The notes beneath the pieces were generated by a model. It had not been told where the DNA came from and searched no databases. It saw only the letters and a program-made list of their open reading frames with translations. A stretch of DNA of 64,000 nucleotides from Oscillospiraceae bacterium (lineage in GTDB: Bacteria; Bacillota; Clostridia; Oscillospirales; Oscillospiraceae), in contig JAGBIE010000001.1 in NCBI GenBank assembly GCA_017935145.1, positions 38,947-102,946 of the forward strand, in the 5' to 3' direction. Position 1 is the first letter of the stretch, and every line of letters begins with the position of its first letter. Positions 43,843 to 53,355 of this stretch are shown piece by piece. The translations under genes were made by a program, and so were the position numbers.

Positions 43843-45498
43843 TTGGCAAATAAATTGAAAATCATGTTTTTGGGCGGTCTCAATGAGATTGGCAAAAACA
43901 TCACTGTGTTTGAATATGGCAAAGATATCATCGTGGTGGACTGCGGTCTCGGTTTCCCCGAAGATGATATGTACGGCATCGACTTGGTCATCCCCGATGT
44001 GACCTATCTTGCCAAAAATAAAGACCGCATCCGTGGCATGTTCCTCACCCACGGCCATGAGGACCACATTGGCGCCATCCCTTACGCCATGCGGGAGTTC
44101 CGCACCCCCATCCACACCACTCGCCTGACGGCAGGCCTCGTGCGACTGAAACTGGAAGAGCACGGCCTTGACCGCCAAGTGAAACTCCACACCCATGAAG
44201 CGGGGGATACCGTCACCGCAGGCTGTTTCCAAGTGGAATTCATCCGCGTCAACCACTCCATTGCCGATGCTTGCGCTTTCGCCATCCATACCCCCGCAGG
44301 TACGGTGGTCATGACAGGCGACTTTAAGATTGACCCCACCGCCCCCGATGGCATGATTGACCTCGCTCGCTTTGGTGAACTGGGCAAGAAGGGCGTTCTG
44401 GCACTTCTGTGCGATTCTACTAATGTAGAGAATCCTGGATATTCCGTCTCGGAACTGTTGGTTGCTGATGCTCTCGACCGCCAGTTTAAGGGTTGCAATC
44501 AGCGGATTATCGTTACCACCTTCGCGTCCAACGCTTTCCGTTTGCAGAGTTTAATCAATGTGGCCCACCGCTACGGCAGAAAGATTGCCGTCACGGGTCG
44601 CAGTATGGAAAATGTGCTGAAAGTGTCTGTGGAACTGGGCTATGTGTCTGTGCCCGAAGGGATGCTTGTGGATATGGCGCAGGTGAAATCCTTACCCAAG
44701 AACAAGGTGGTTATCGTCTCCACAGGCTCTCAGGGCGAAAATATGTCCGCCCTCTACCGCATGGCCTTTGCCATGCACAAGCAGGTGGAAATTCAGGCAG
44801 GGGATCGAGTCATCATCTCCGCTTCCGCCATCCCTGGCAACGAAAAATCCGTCAGCCGAATCATCAATGAACTGTATCGCAAGGGCGCTGATGTGGTCTA
44901 TGAAAAGTCCGCCGCCCTCCATGCATCGGGACACGCCTGCCAAGAGGAACTCAAGCTGATGCACGGGCTGATTCGCCCCAAATATTTCTTCCCCGTCCAT
45001 GGGGAACAGCGCCATCTGCGCAGCCATGCCAAACTGGCGCAGGTCATGGGCATGAAACCCCAGAATGTGTTTATTGCCGATGTGGGTGACTGCTTTGAAC
45101 TGACCAAGAGTACCTGCAAAAAGGGAGGCACTGTTCCCGCGGGCAAACTCCTCGTGGATGGCTTTGGCGTGGGCGATGTGGGAGGCGTTGTCCTCCGCGA
45201 CCGCCGTCAGTTGGCGCAAGATGGCATGCTCATGGTGGTGGTGAATCTCTCCTCCATGGATGGAAGCGTGGTCACGGGGCCCGATATCATCACCCGTGGA
45301 TTTGTCTATGTAAAAGAATCGGGGGATTTGATGGACGAGTTGCAGGCTGTGGCCGCCCATGCCTTGGATACTTGCCTTATGCGGAATATTTGGGATAAGA
45401 GCGCCATGAAAACGGCCATTAAGAACGAACTTTCCTCTTATCTCTACAAAACCACCAAACGAAGCCCCATGATTCTCACAGTCATCATGGAAGTGTAA
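43843..45498 (+). CDS. rnj: Ribonuclease J
   Basis: A 551-residue metallo-beta-lactamase/beta-CASP ribonuclease acting in mRNA turnover and rRNA maturation as 5'-3' exo- and endonuclease. Zinc motif THGHEDHIG (H70, H72, D74, H75), then NHSIADACAF, GDFKID, and beta-CASP motifs (STGSQGE; HASGHACQEELKLM) lead to a small C-terminal domain (HGEQRHLRSHAKLA). The start is TTG 43843 with AGGAG ten bases upstream; an ATG at 43835 is in another frame. It is divergent from the purine operon and ends at a hairpin shared with ribF. Confidence 0.94.
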   Translation: MANKLKIMFLGGLNEIGKNITVFEYGKDIIVVDCGLGFPEDDMYGIDLVIPDVTYLAKNKDRIRGMFLTHGHEDHIGAIPYAMREFRTPIHTTRLTAGLVRLKLEEHGLDRQVKLHTHEAGDTVTAGCFQVEFIRVNHSIADACAFAIHTPAGTVVMTGDFKIDPTAPDGMIDLARFGELGKKGVLALLCDSTNVENPGYSVSELLVADALDRQFKGCNQRIIVTTFASNAFRLQSLINVAHRYGRKIAVTGRSMENVLKVSVELGYVSVPEGMLVDMAQVKSLPKNKVVIVSTGSQGENMSALYRMAFAMHKQVEIQAGDRVIISASAIPGNEKSVSRIINELYRKGADVVYEKSAALHASGHACQEELKLMHGLIRPKYFFPVHGEQRHLRSHAKLAQVMGMKPQNVFIADVGDCFELTKSTCKKGGTVPAGKLLVDGFGVGDVGGVVLRDRRQLAQDGMLMVVVNLSSMDGSVVTGPDIITRGFVYVKESGDLMDELQAVAAHALDTCLMRNIWDKSAMKTAIKNELSSYLYKTTKRSPMILTVIMEV

Positions 45499-45504
45499 AC
45501 AACA

Positions 45505-45537
45505 AAAACCGCACCCTTGTGGGTGCGGTTTTTTATT
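45505..45537. terminator. Bidirectional terminator, rnj / ribF
   Basis: AAAACCGCACCC (45505-45516) pairs with GGGTGCGGTTTT (45521-45532) around loop TTGT. It overlaps the end of ribF by a few bases on the other strand. Confidence 0.88.
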
Positions 45538-46441
45538 GCTCGTTTTTAAAATAGTTGCGGACAAAGTCGGCATTTTTGCGGATTTCAGCGGTCATTTCCT
45601 CCACGGAGGAGAATTTTCTCTCCTCCCGAATGCGGGCATAGAAATGAAGCGCGATTTCTTTGCCGTAGAGGTCGCCATCAAAGTCCAGTAGCCACGCCTC
45701 CGCCTTGGGGGCAGGCATTTCGCCCACTGTGGGATGCACGCCCACATTGGTCACGGCAAGATAAGTCTTTCCATCCACCACGGCTTTTGTCACATACACC
45801 CCAAAGGCAGGCACGGCAATATCCTTGGGGAAGGGGAGATTGGCCGTGGGGATGCCCCAAGTGTGACCCCGATGCTTTCCACCCTCCACCTTGCCTGTGA
45901 GCAGGTGAGGATGACCCAAAAAGCGCACGGCTTTTTCCATATTTCCCTCTGCAATCAGACGGCGGATGAGGGTGGAGGATGCAGGTTCGCCCTCCACTTG
46001 AATTTCGTCAATTACCGCGCAGGGAATATGATGTTCTTCGCAGAATGCGCGGAGTTTTTCGGGTGTGCCCTCGCCACGGTAGCCAAAACGGAAATCATGT
46101 CCGCAGACAAGACCCTCCGCGCCAAAATCACGCAGTAGAATCTCCGTGAGAAAATCCTGCCACGGCATTTGCATCATGGCCATGTCAAAGGGCAGGGGAA
46201 GCACCTCATCCATGTGGTAGAGGGTTTCCATAAGAAAAGCTCTGTCCTCCACGGAACTGAGCAGGGGCACACTTTTGCCCGTGAGCAGTACCGAGGGATG
46301 GGGATAAAAGGTGACAGCGGCGGCACGGAGACCACGCTCCTGCGCCAAGGACTTGGCTTTGCGCAGAAGACCGCCGTGACCCATATGAACGCCGTCAAAA
46401 TAGCCGAGGGCGATGATTCTGCCATTTGCCAAGAGATTCAC
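45533..46441 (-). CDS. ribF: Bifunctional riboflavin kinase / FAD synthetase
   Basis: A 302-residue RibF. The N-terminal FMN adenylyltransferase half has ALGYFDGVHMGHGGLL (residues 11-26) and CGHDFRFGYRGEG, with STLIRRLIAEG. The C-terminal flavokinase half has GKVEGGKHRGHTWGIPTANL (GIPTANL core), AVTNVGVHPT and WLLDFDGDLYGKEI. It turns riboflavin into FMN and FAD. It is last in the rimP-nusA-infB operon, six bases after truB, a common arrangement. Confidence 0.95.
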   Translation of the reverse strand: MNLLANGRIIALGYFDGVHMGHGGLLRKAKSLAQERGLRAAAVTFYPHPSVLLTGKSVPLLSSVEDRAFLMETLYHMDEVLPLPFDMAMMQMPWQDFLTEILLRDFGAEGLVCGHDFRFGYRGEGTPEKLRAFCEEHHIPCAVIDEIQVEGEPASSTLIRRLIAEGNMEKAVRFLGHPHLLTGKVEGGKHRGHTWGIPTANLPFPKDIAVPAFGVYVTKAVVDGKTYLAVTNVGVHPTVGEMPAPKAEAWLLDFDGDLYGKEIALHFYARIREERKFSSVEEMTAEIRKNADFVRNYFKNEQ

Positions 46442-46447
46442 CTCGTT

Positions 46448-47320
46448 TTAAGTAATCTCGAAGAAACTTTTCTCCGTAAAGAGTGTTCCTTCACGGGCAT
46501 TTCCTAACATTAAAAAAGTTCCGTCTTCGCCGTAGATTCGGCAAAGTCCGTCACATTCGTGCCAGTTTTGTATGGGATTGCCGTGACGGCACGCTGTCTC
46601 CTGCTTCCTATTCAAGGTGAATGCAGGCAGATGCAGGAACATGCTGTCCACAGGCAGAAGAAGGCTTTCGGGATTGGGGGAGGAGGCGATTTCATCCAGG
46701 GGCGTTGCCATGGATAAATCGTACATGCCTGCCTTGGTGCGCCGTAGGGAGGACATACATGCCCCGCAACCTAACTTTTCGCCAATATCGTGGCAGAGGG
46801 TGCGCACATAAGTGCCTTTACTGCAAAAAACCGTCAGAGGATAGTCCCCGTTTTCCAGTTTTTCGCCCAAAGTAAGGTCAAAAATGCGGATTTTCCGCTC
46901 TTTTCGCTCCACTTCTTTTCCTTGACGCGCCAGTTCATAGAGTTTTTTGCCACCGATTTTAATGGCGGAATACATGGGCGGAATTTGCCCGATTTCCCCC
47001 ATAAAAGAGGACAAAATGGCGGAAATTTCCCCTTGGGATGGGATGTTTTCGCTCTTTTTTAGCACATTTCCCGCAGTATCTTGGGTATCGGTAGTCACCC
47101 CAAGGCGCAGGTGCGCCACATATTCCTTATGGGCCGCTTCAAAAAACTCCACCGCGCGGGTGGCGCGCCCCACGAACACGGGCAGTACTCCCGTTGCCAT
47201 GGGGTCTAGTGTATCCCCGTGACCAATGCGCTTTTCGTGCAGTACGCCACGGAGTTTACTCACCACATCTTGACTTGTCCAGCCAGCGGGCTTATCCACA
47301 ATGAGAATACCGCAGGCCAT
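46448..47320 (-). CDS. truB: tRNA pseudouridine(55) synthase
   Basis: A 290-residue TruB. N-terminal GILIVDKPAGWTSQDVV and the catalytic Asp motif GHGDTLDPMATGVLPV (near residues 34-49) are diagnostic. The second motif EYVAHLRLGVTTDTQD and the C-terminal GTYVRTLCHDIGEKLG also fit. It makes pseudouridine-55 in the T-loop of tRNAs. It follows rbfA directly. Confidence 0.95.
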   Translation of the reverse strand: MACGILIVDKPAGWTSQDVVSKLRGVLHEKRIGHGDTLDPMATGVLPVFVGRATRAVEFFEAAHKEYVAHLRLGVTTDTQDTAGNVLKKSENIPSQGEISAILSSFMGEIGQIPPMYSAIKIGGKKLYELARQGKEVERKERKIRIFDLTLGEKLENGDYPLTVFCSKGTYVRTLCHDIGEKLGCGACMSSLRRTKAGMYDLSMATPLDEIASSPNPESLLLPVDSMFLHLPAFTLNRKQETACRHGNPIQNWHECDGLCRIYGEDGTFLMLGNAREGTLFTEKSFFEIT

Positions 47321-47321
47321 A

Positions 47322-47684
47322 TTAGTCCTCTTCCTTTTCTTCTTGAGGCACTAATTTGTTCAGCAGGGCGGAGATTTTTGCCCCGTACTGGATGGAATCG
47401 TCCAGTTCAAAAACCAATTCGGGAGTATAGCGCAATTGTAGACGGCTACCCAATTCTCTGCGAAGCCAGCCACCTGCGGATTTGAGACCCTTCATTACAT
47501 CGGCGGCCTTGTTATCTTCCAGCACGCTCACATAAACCTTGGCCCAACGCAGGTCGGGGGTGGCCCGCACGGCGATGACGGAAACCATGGCTTCCCGCAC
47601 CCGAGGGTCTTTGAGGCCTTGGATGAGAACGGCAAGTTCTTTTTGCATTTCATCATTGATGCGACCTTGACGGTTAGATGCCAT
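47322..47684 (-). CDS. rbfA: 30S ribosome-binding factor A
   Basis: A 120-residue cold-shock maturation factor for the 30S subunit. The KH-type fold is apparent: NRQGRINDEMQKELAVLIQGLKD (in two parts), VRATPDLRWAKVYVSVLE and LRRELGSRLQLRYTPELVFELDDS (in two parts), with an acidic C-terminal tail EEKEED. The order infB-rbfA-truB-ribF is the standard one. Confidence 0.94.
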   Translation of the reverse strand: MASNRQGRINDEMQKELAVLIQGLKDPRVREAMVSVIAVRATPDLRWAKVYVSVLEDNKAADVMKGLKSAGGWLRRELGSRLQLRYTPELVFELDDSIQYGAKISALLNKLVPQEEKEED

Positions 47685-47706
47685 AGAACGCTCCTTTGTT
47701 ATCGGA

Positions 47707-47735
47707 AATGGGGAGAAACGCTGTTTCTCCCCATT
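47707..47735 (-). other. Hairpin between infB and rbfA
   Basis: A 13-bp stem, AATGGGGAGAAAC (47707-47719) with GTTTCTCCCCATT (47723-47735), around loop GCT. On the gene strand no T run follows; a T run is present only on the plus strand. It may process or stabilise the message, or end antisense transcription. Confidence 0.55.
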
Positions 47736-47746
47736 CAGTTTTTTGC

Positions 47747-50038
47747 TTAGTCTTTAATCTGCTCCATGACGAAGCATTCAAAGATGTCGCCTTCCTTAAT
47801 ATCGTTGTACTTGTCAATGGAAATACCGCATTCGTAGTTGGCGGCCACTTCCTTGACGGAATCCTTGAAGCGCTGGAGTGAGCCCAACTGACCTTCATGG
47901 ATGACGATGTTATCACGCAGCACACGCACCTGCGCATCGCGGGTGATTTTGCCGTCCTTGACGTAGCAACCTGCGATGGTGCCCACAGAGGAGACCTTGT
48001 AGGTCTGGCGGACTTCCGCATGACCGATGATGGCTTCACGGAACTTGGGATCCAACATGCCCTTCATGGCGTCCTGAATCTCATTGATGGCATCATAAAT
48101 GACGCGGTACATGCGCATATCCACATTGCTGCGGGCGGCGCTGGCCTGTGCCACATTATCGGGACGGACATTGAAGCCCACGATGATGGCATTGGCAGTG
48201 GATGCCAGAAGCACGTCAGATTCGTTAATTGCGCCAACAGCGGCATGGATGACTTTCACACGCACTTCTTCGTTGGTAATCTTCTCCAAGGATGCCTTGA
48301 CGGCTTCGGCAGAACCCTGTACGTCAGCCTTGACAATCAGGCGCAGTTCCTTCATTTCGCCTGCCTGCATCTGGGCAAAGAGGTTATCCAAGGTGACCTT
48401 GGTCTGCTGGGCGGCAACTTCCGCCTTAATCTCTTCCTTGCGCTGTTCCACCAACTGACGGGCCATGCGTTCATCCTCAACGGCGTTAAACACATCGCCT
48501 GCGCCGGGCACTTCCGCAAGACCGGTAATTTCCACAGGGGTGGAAGGACCGGCAGATTTGACACTGCGACCCTTATCATCGGTCATGACACGCACACGAC
48601 CCACGGCAGTACCGGCGATGATAATATCGCCGTGTTTCAGCGTACCATTCTGCACCAAGAGGGTGGCGATAGGACCACGGGTCTTATCCAAACGGGCTTC
48701 AATCACAGTACCCTTGGCCAAACGGTTGGGGTTGGCTTTCAGTTCCTGCATTTCTGCGGTGAGGAGCACATTTTCCAGCAGTTCGTCAATGCCCATGCCG
48801 GTCTTGGCGGAGATGGGACACATAATGGTGTCACCGCCCCATTCTTCGGGCACAAGGTCATATTCCGTAATCTGCTGCATGATTTTATCGGGGTTGGCGG
48901 TGGGTTTATCCATCTTATTAATGGCCACCACAATGGGAATGCCTGCGGCTTTGGCATGGTTGATGGCTTCTACCGTCTGGGGCATGATGCCATCGTCCGC
49001 GGCTACCACCAGAATGGCAATATCGGTACACATAGCGCCACGGGCACGCATAGAGGTAAAGGCGGCGTGACCGGGGGTGTCCAGGAAGGTCACGGACTGC
49101 TCACCGATTTTTACCGTGTAAGCACCGATGTGCTGGGTGATGCCACCGGCTTCGCCACTGACCACAGAGGTATCACGGACAGCATCAAGAAGACTGGTCT
49201 TGCCGTGGTCAACGTGACCCATAACCACCACAACAGGGGGTCTTGCCACCAGTTCATCAGCAGAGTCTTCATGGTCGTCAATGAGTTTTTCTTCAATGGT
49301 GACAATGATTTCCTTTTCCACCTTGCAGCCCAGTTCTGTGGCCACAAATTCAGCGGTATCAAAGTCGATGGTCTGGTTCACAGAGGCCAAAACGCCGTTT
49401 TTCATCAGGCATTTAATGACCTCGGCAGAGGTTTTCTTCATGCGGGCAGCCAGTTCACCCACGGTGATTTCATCGGGAATTTTCACCGTGACAGGAGCTT
49501 TGCGGGCAACTTCCATCTGCAGACGGCGCAGTTTTTCCTGCTCTTCGTTGCGGGACTTGTTGCCAAACTTCTTCTGCTGTTGCTGGCGCTTATTTTTATT
49601 GCCGATTTTCATCTTGCCACCCTGATAATCCTGCACGCGCTCAGAGACCAAATCATCGGCATGGTCATCAAAGCGCTGGGTGTTCACCGTAACGGCAGAG
49701 GTGTCGATGACACGGCGTTCCCGTCTGCGTTCAGGCTCGGCGGGCTTTTTCACTTCTTCCACTGCGGGCTTTTCGGGAGCGGGCTTTGCCTCTTCCACTG
49801 CAGGCTTGGGTTCTTCTTTCTTGGGAGCGGGAGTAACGGCAAACACCGCTTCCAAAGATTCAATCTGGTTTTCTTGGGTGATGACATCCACCACCACATT
49901 CAGCTGTTCTTCCGTAAGAACCTGCTGGGCGCTCTTGGGTTTTTCAAAATATCTACCTACAATCTCCGAAACCGCCTTGGCGGGGAGATCGAAATCCTTG
50001 GCAATATCGCTGATGCGAATCTTCACTAACGTACTCAT
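47747..50038 (-). CDS. infB: Translation initiation factor IF-2
   Basis: A 763-residue IF-2. N-terminal IF2N domain ([22 protein letters not shown]), a Pro/Glu/Lys-rich linker at about 68-110, a second IF2N at ~190-215, then the GTPase G1 loop GHVDHGKT (274-281), DTPGH and NKMD. C-terminal domains include [17 protein letters not shown] and the fMet-tRNA-binding end ([20 protein letters not shown], core VKDGKI). It recruits initiator tRNA to the 30S subunit. The linker is short, so the protein is smaller than the E. coli form. Confidence 0.96.
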   Translation of the reverse strand: MSTLVKIRISDIAKDFDLPAKAVSEIVGRYFEKPKSAQQVLTEEQLNVVVDVITQENQIESLEAVFAVTPAPKKEEPKPAVEEAKPAPEKPAVEEVKKPAEPERRRERRVIDTSAVTVNTQRFDDHADDLVSERVQDYQGGKMKIGNKNKRQQQQKKFGNKSRNEEQEKLRRLQMEVARKAPVTVKIPDEITVGELAARMKKTSAEVIKCLMKNGVLASVNQTIDFDTAEFVATELGCKVEKEIIVTIEEKLIDDHEDSADELVARPPVVVVMGHVDHGKTSLLDAVRDTSVVSGEAGGITQHIGAYTVKIGEQSVTFLDTPGHAAFTSMRARGAMCTDIAILVVAADDGIMPQTVEAINHAKAAGIPIVVAINKMDKPTANPDKIMQQITEYDLVPEEWGGDTIMCPISAKTGMGIDELLENVLLTAEMQELKANPNRLAKGTVIEARLDKTRGPIATLLVQNGTLKHGDIIIAGTAVGRVRVMTDDKGRSVKSAGPSTPVEITGLAEVPGAGDVFNAVEDERMARQLVEQRKEEIKAEVAAQQTKVTLDNLFAQMQAGEMKELRLIVKADVQGSAEAVKASLEKITNEEVRVKVIHAAVGAINESDVLLASTANAIIVGFNVRPDNVAQASAARSNVDMRMYRVIYDAINEIQDAMKGMLDPKFREAIIGHAEVRQTYKVSSVGTIAGCYVKDGKITRDAQVRVLRDNIVIHEGQLGSLQRFKDSVKEVAANYECGISIDKYNDIKEGDIFECFVMEQIKD

Positions 50039-50050
50039 AAGCCACCTCCA

Positions 50051-50467
50051 TTATTTCTTGCCGAATCGCACATTCCGTTCATGGGCTTTTTCTTCCTGCC
50101 GCCGTTTTTCCACCCGTTTTGCGCCTCTATCCAATGTGGCGCGAATGTCAGAAAAATGGGTGGGGTCGGGGTCCATGGCGTTGAGGAACGCCAATGCCAA
50201 CCGCACATCGGTAATGGCGGCGATGGGGCAGACATTTCTGCCCACGGCAGTACCCAGTTCGTCTTTGGTATATTCTACCCGAAGCAGGGGCGGTTTACCG
50301 CTGCGAACGAAGAATTCTGCCCGATGACGGACGCTGTCACCGGCATCTTTGGTGAGAATCAGCAGTCGGGCTTTGCCACTGCGACAGGCAATGCCACAGT
50401 TTTCTTCCCCCAACTGGATATTCCCACCCTTGCGGGCCAGTCCCAAAAGATTCAGTGCTTTATTCAT
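50051..50467 (-). CDS. ylxQ: YlxQ-like L7Ae-family RNA-binding protein
   Basis: A 138-residue protein of the ribosomal L7Ae/L30e family, recognisable by LNLLGLARKGGNIQLGEENC near the start (residues 5-24, core LARKGG) and LGTAVGRNVCPIAAITD. The last ~30 residues are a charged tail (EKRRQEEKAHERNVR). It probably binds kink-turn RNA. The operon position between ylxR and infB is the normal one, and its ATG overlaps the ylxR stop by four bases. Confidence 0.9.
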   Translation of the reverse strand: MNKALNLLGLARKGGNIQLGEENCGIACRSGKARLLILTKDAGDSVRHRAEFFVRSGKPPLLRVEYTKDELGTAVGRNVCPIAAITDVRLALAFLNAMDPDPTHFSDIRATLDRGAKRVEKRRQEEKAHERNVRFGKK

Positions 50468-50730
50468 GCTTTGCCCTCCATCTCACTCAGAAGAGCATCG
50501 TAAATATCCTGCCCGATGGCGGTATCAAAAGCGCGTTCCAAGGCTTTTGCCTTGACGGCTTTTTTAAGGCACTGCATTTCGGGGCACAGGTAGGCGCCAC
50601 GACCGGGGGCCTTGCCCTTAAAATCCAGCGAAATCAGCCCTTCGGGGCTTCTGACCACGCGGATGAGTTCCTTTTTCGGCTTCATTTCCTGACAGCCAAG
50701 GCACTTGCGCATAGGGATTTTCTTTTGCAT
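50464..50730 (-). CDS. ylxR: YlxR-like (RnpM) RNA-binding protein
   Basis: An 88-residue protein with the family motif MRKCLGCQEMKPKKELIRVV and GRGAYLCPEMQCLKKAVK. YlxR (renamed RnpM) binds RNase P RNA in Bacillus and modulates its activity. It follows nusA by 33 nt. Confidence 0.92.
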   Translation of the reverse strand: MQKKIPMRKCLGCQEMKPKKELIRVVRSPEGLISLDFKGKAPGRGAYLCPEMQCLKKAVKAKALERAFDTAIGQDIYDALLSEMEGKA

Positions 50731-50763
50731 GCTGACGCCTCCTTTCCTTTGACTTTTGGGGAT

Positions 50764-51825
50764 TTATTCCCCGTCCTCCGCCTGAGAGGCGGGCTTAATA
50801 TCGATTTTGTAGCCAGTCAGGCGGGCAGCCAGACGGGCGTTCTGACCCTCTTTGCCGATGGCAAGGGACAGTTGGTCATCGGGAACGATGACACGGCAGG
50901 CTTTCTGCATGTTGTCCAAAATGGTCACGGAGATGACATCCGAGGGGCTCAGTGCAGAGGCGATGAACTTTTCAGGATCTTCGCTCCAAACCACAATGTC
51001 CATCTTCTCGCCACCCAGTTCGTCCACCACAGCGCCAACACGGCCGCCACGGGTACCCACGCAGGCGCCCACGGGATCGATGTTTTCTTCCGTAGCGCAC
51101 ACAGCCAGTTTGGTGCGACTGCCGGCTTCACGGGCGATGGACTTGACTTCTACGAGACCGTTTTCAATTTCGGGAACTTCCAGTTCAAAGAGGCGCTTGA
51201 CAAGACCCGGATGGGTGCGGGAAACAATCACCTGAGGACCGCGGGTAGAACGGCGGACTTCCACCACATACACGCGAATCATTTCGCCCTCTTTGAGCAC
51301 TTCGCCACGAACTTGCTCAGAGGCGGAAAGCAGAGCATCGGTGCGGTCGTTACCGCCACCAATGCGCACAATGGCATCGCCACTGCGGGGATCAATACGC
51401 AGAACAGTACCTGTGAGAATTTCATGCTCCTTGGAGGAGAAGTTCTCAAAGACCATGCCACGTTCGGCTTCGCGGATGCCCTGAATAATCACCTGCTTGG
51501 CGGTCTGGGCAGCGATGCGACCAAAGTCATGGGTCTTGACGGAGACATTCACCAGGTCGCCCAAGTCTGCCTTGTCGTCCAACAGACGGGCGGCATCCAA
51601 GGCGATTTCCGTAGTGGGGGAGACCACCTCTTCCACCACTTCTTTTTGCACATACATTTCGATGGTGCCGTTTTCGATGCTTACAAAGACATTGTCGGTA
51701 TAACCTTCTTTGTCCTTTTTGTAGGCTGCCACCAGTGCCTGGGTGATTTTGTCGATCATATAGGTCTGGGGGATGCCACGCTCTTTTTCCAGTTGCGCCA
51801 AAGCGGCAAAGATTTCAGCGTTCAT
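50764..51825 (-). CDS. nusA: Transcription termination/antitermination factor NusA
   Basis: A 353-residue NusA. The N-terminal RNA-polymerase-binding domain (residues 1-~125) leads to an S1 domain (LTGTVLRIDPRSGDAIVRIG), then two KH domains (EVPEIENGLVEVKSIAREAGSRTK in parts; DPVGACVGTRGGRVGAVVDEL core). It has no C-terminal acidic repeats, as usual in Bacillota. It slows RNA polymerase and aids hairpin-dependent termination. It is second in the operon. Confidence 0.95.
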   Translation of the reverse strand: MNAEIFAALAQLEKERGIPQTYMIDKITQALVAAYKKDKEGYTDNVFVSIENGTIEMYVQKEVVEEVVSPTTEIALDAARLLDDKADLGDLVNVSVKTHDFGRIAAQTAKQVIIQGIREAERGMVFENFSSKEHEILTGTVLRIDPRSGDAIVRIGGGNDRTDALLSASEQVRGEVLKEGEMIRVYVVEVRRSTRGPQVIVSRTHPGLVKRLFELEVPEIENGLVEVKSIAREAGSRTKLAVCATEENIDPVGACVGTRGGRVGAVVDELGGEKMDIVVWSEDPEKFIASALSPSDVISVTILDNMQKACRVIVPDDQLSLAIGKEGQNARLAARLTGYKIDIKPASQAEDGE

Positions 51826-51845
51826 TTTTTCTCTGTTCCTCCCTT

Positions 51846-52298
51846 TTAAAATTCCACATAGAGTCGCACAAGAGCGACTTCCGATTTTTCAAAACTCACC
51901 GCAGTTTCACCCTGCGCAATGGTCACTGCGCCATCGTTATATGCGGAGAGAGTTCCTACAAATTCCTTTTGCCCATCCCGCGGGCGGTAGAGTTTCACCA
52001 GTACGGCAGAGCCCATAAACTGGGTAAAATCCTCAGGGCGCTTTAAGACCCGTTCCAAACCCGCAGAGCAGACCTCAAAATGGTAACTATCGGGAATGGG
52101 GTCTTTTTCGTCCAAAATGGGGTCTACGGCACGGGACACGGCTTCGCAGTCGTTAATGTCCACACCGCCCTCTTTGTCAATGTAGAGACGCAGGAACCAA
52201 TCGGCACCCTCGCGGACATATTCTACATCCCAAAGACTACAGCCGAGGCTTTCCACCACGGGCTGTGCGAAGGCACGAACTTGCTCGGTAATTTTCAT
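51846..52298 (-). CDS. rimP: Ribosome maturation factor RimP
   Basis: A 150-residue 30S assembly factor. The N-terminal half has SLGCSLWDVEYVREGADWFLRLYID (in two parts), then INDCEAVSRAVDPILDEKDPIPDSYHFEVCSAGLERVLKRPEDF in several blocks, and a C-terminal beta-barrel domain (GTLSAYNDGAVTIA). First gene of the classical nusA-infB operon. GGAGG is upstream of the ATG; the leader carries a strong hairpin (52322-52349). Confidence 0.93.
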   Translation of the reverse strand: MKITEQVRAFAQPVVESLGCSLWDVEYVREGADWFLRLYIDKEGGVDINDCEAVSRAVDPILDEKDPIPDSYHFEVCSAGLERVLKRPEDFTQFMGSAVLVKLYRPRDGQKEFVGTLSAYNDGAVTIAQGETAVSFEKSEVALVRLYVEF

Positions 52299-52321
52299 GA
52301 AGAAACCTCCATTTCAACAAG

Positions 52322-52349
52322 AAAGAGTGGGGATGACTCCCCACTCTTT
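52322..52349 (-). other. Attenuator-like hairpin in the rimP operon leader
   Basis: An 11-bp stem, AAAGAGTGGGG (52322-52332) with CCCCACTCTTT (52339-52349), lies between the promoter and rimP. On the gene strand it is followed by TTTCTTGTTG, a weak T-rich stretch. It resembles an intrinsic terminator that could lower transcription of the whole translation operon, for example through NusA itself. Confidence 0.6.
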
Positions 52350-52374
52350 AGTAAAACTACTATCGATTACTGCG

Positions 52375-52403
52375 ATTATAGCATGGCTTTTTCTGTTTTG
52401 CAA
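52375..52403 (-). promoter_or_regulatory. Promoter of the rimP-nusA-infB operon
   Basis: Minus-strand TTGCAA (52398-52403), 17-nt spacer, TATAAT (52375-52380), about 75 nt before rimP. Confidence 0.75.
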
Positions 52404-52562
52404 GGGGAAACTTCAAAAAAATAGGGTCGAAAATGGAAAAAATCCCACTTTTTTATAGACAGAAATGAAAAAATCTCCCCAAAAGAAAAATTCTTGCTCC
52501 CTTGGTGGAAAAATCTAGGAAATGTGCTATACTAAATATAATTCCCGTAAGGAGGAATGACC

Positions 52563-53309
52563 ATGAATAAAAAAACCTTGCGCCTTACTATCTTGGGCGC
52601 AGTTTTCGCCCTGTCTTTGGGTGGATTTTTCCTGCGGCGGCATCATCTTGCCGTGGGATTCGATGCCATGGGCTTATCCAATGGCAAAGGCATTGTAGGG
52701 CTCATCTTGCTGTGCGCTGTGGCGGTGGTTGGGAGTATCATCGTGGCGCTCACCACAGAAAAGCGGGAGGGCGTGGCAGAATCCTTCTCCGCAGACAAGA
52801 TTTCCCTCCCCCTCTACTTTGGGGCAGGTGGACTGACCGCGGTTGCCTCTGTGGTGGGACTCATCAACCCCGTAACTATGGGCTTGCAGGTTACCCTGTT
52901 TTCCCGACTCACTTCTGCCGTGGGTGTAGCGGCGGGCTTTTCCATGGTGGCTGTAGGTGTGGGACAAAAGAAAAAGCAGTCCCCCTCTGCCCTTGCTTGG
53001 ATGCTTCCCGTAGCCTACTATATTTTGCAGATTCTCCTCCGCTTCCGCATGTGGAGCGCGGACCCCATGGTTTTGGACTATGCCTTCAAACTCTTCTCCC
53101 TTTTGGGCGCGATGCTCACATCCTGCTTTATGGCAGGCTTTGCTGTGGGGGAGGGCAAGGGCAGAACATCTTTGTGCTTCTCCATCATCGGCATGGTGTT
53201 TTCCGCCATCACTTTGGCAGAGGGCGGGTTTGGAAACATCCTGCTCCATGGCGCGATATTCCTGTTCTGCCTTGCCAGCGCATGGCAACTACTGGGCGAA
53301 AAAGAATAA
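52563..53309 (+). CDS. Membrane protein, function unknown
   Basis: A 248-residue protein with seven or so hydrophobic segments (LTILGAVFALSLGGFFL; GIVGLILLCAVAVVGSIIVAL; YFGAGGLTAVASVVGLINPV; AWMLPVAYYILQILL; LFSLLGAMLTSCFMAGFAVG; SIIGMVFSAITLAEGG; AIFLFCLASAWQLLG), written in parts. A Ser/Lys-rich cytoplasmic loop contains GQKKKQS. No family signature is known to me. Start 52563 has GGAGG seven bases upstream; an ATG six bases earlier is too close. Its promoter is an extended -10 TGCTATACT (52525-52533). It is monocistronic. Confidence 0.75.
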   Translation: MNKKTLRLTILGAVFALSLGGFFLRRHHLAVGFDAMGLSNGKGIVGLILLCAVAVVGSIIVALTTEKREGVAESFSADKISLPLYFGAGGLTAVASVVGLINPVTMGLQVTLFSRLTSAVGVAAGFSMVAVGVGQKKKQSPSALAWMLPVAYYILQILLRFRMWSADPMVLDYAFKLFSLLGAMLTSCFMAGFAVGEGKGRTSLCFSIIGMVFSAITLAEGGFGNILLHGAIFLFCLASAWQLLGEKE

Positions 53310-53310
53310 G

Positions 53311-53351
53311 AAAAAACACCCCGAACGATATTGTTCGGGGTGCTTTTTTCT
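53311..53351. terminator. Bidirectional terminator, membrane protein / Na-Pi transporter
   Basis: ACACCCCGAAC pairs with GTTCGGGGTG (53317-53326 with 53333-53342) and is flanked by A6 and T6 runs, between convergent genes. Confidence 0.85.
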
Positions 53352-53355
53352 TGTG

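Noticed and set aside
47897..50029. A 710-codon plus-strand frame opposite infB
   Set aside because: Antisense to infB with Phe/His/Gly-rich low-complexity translation and no start signals.
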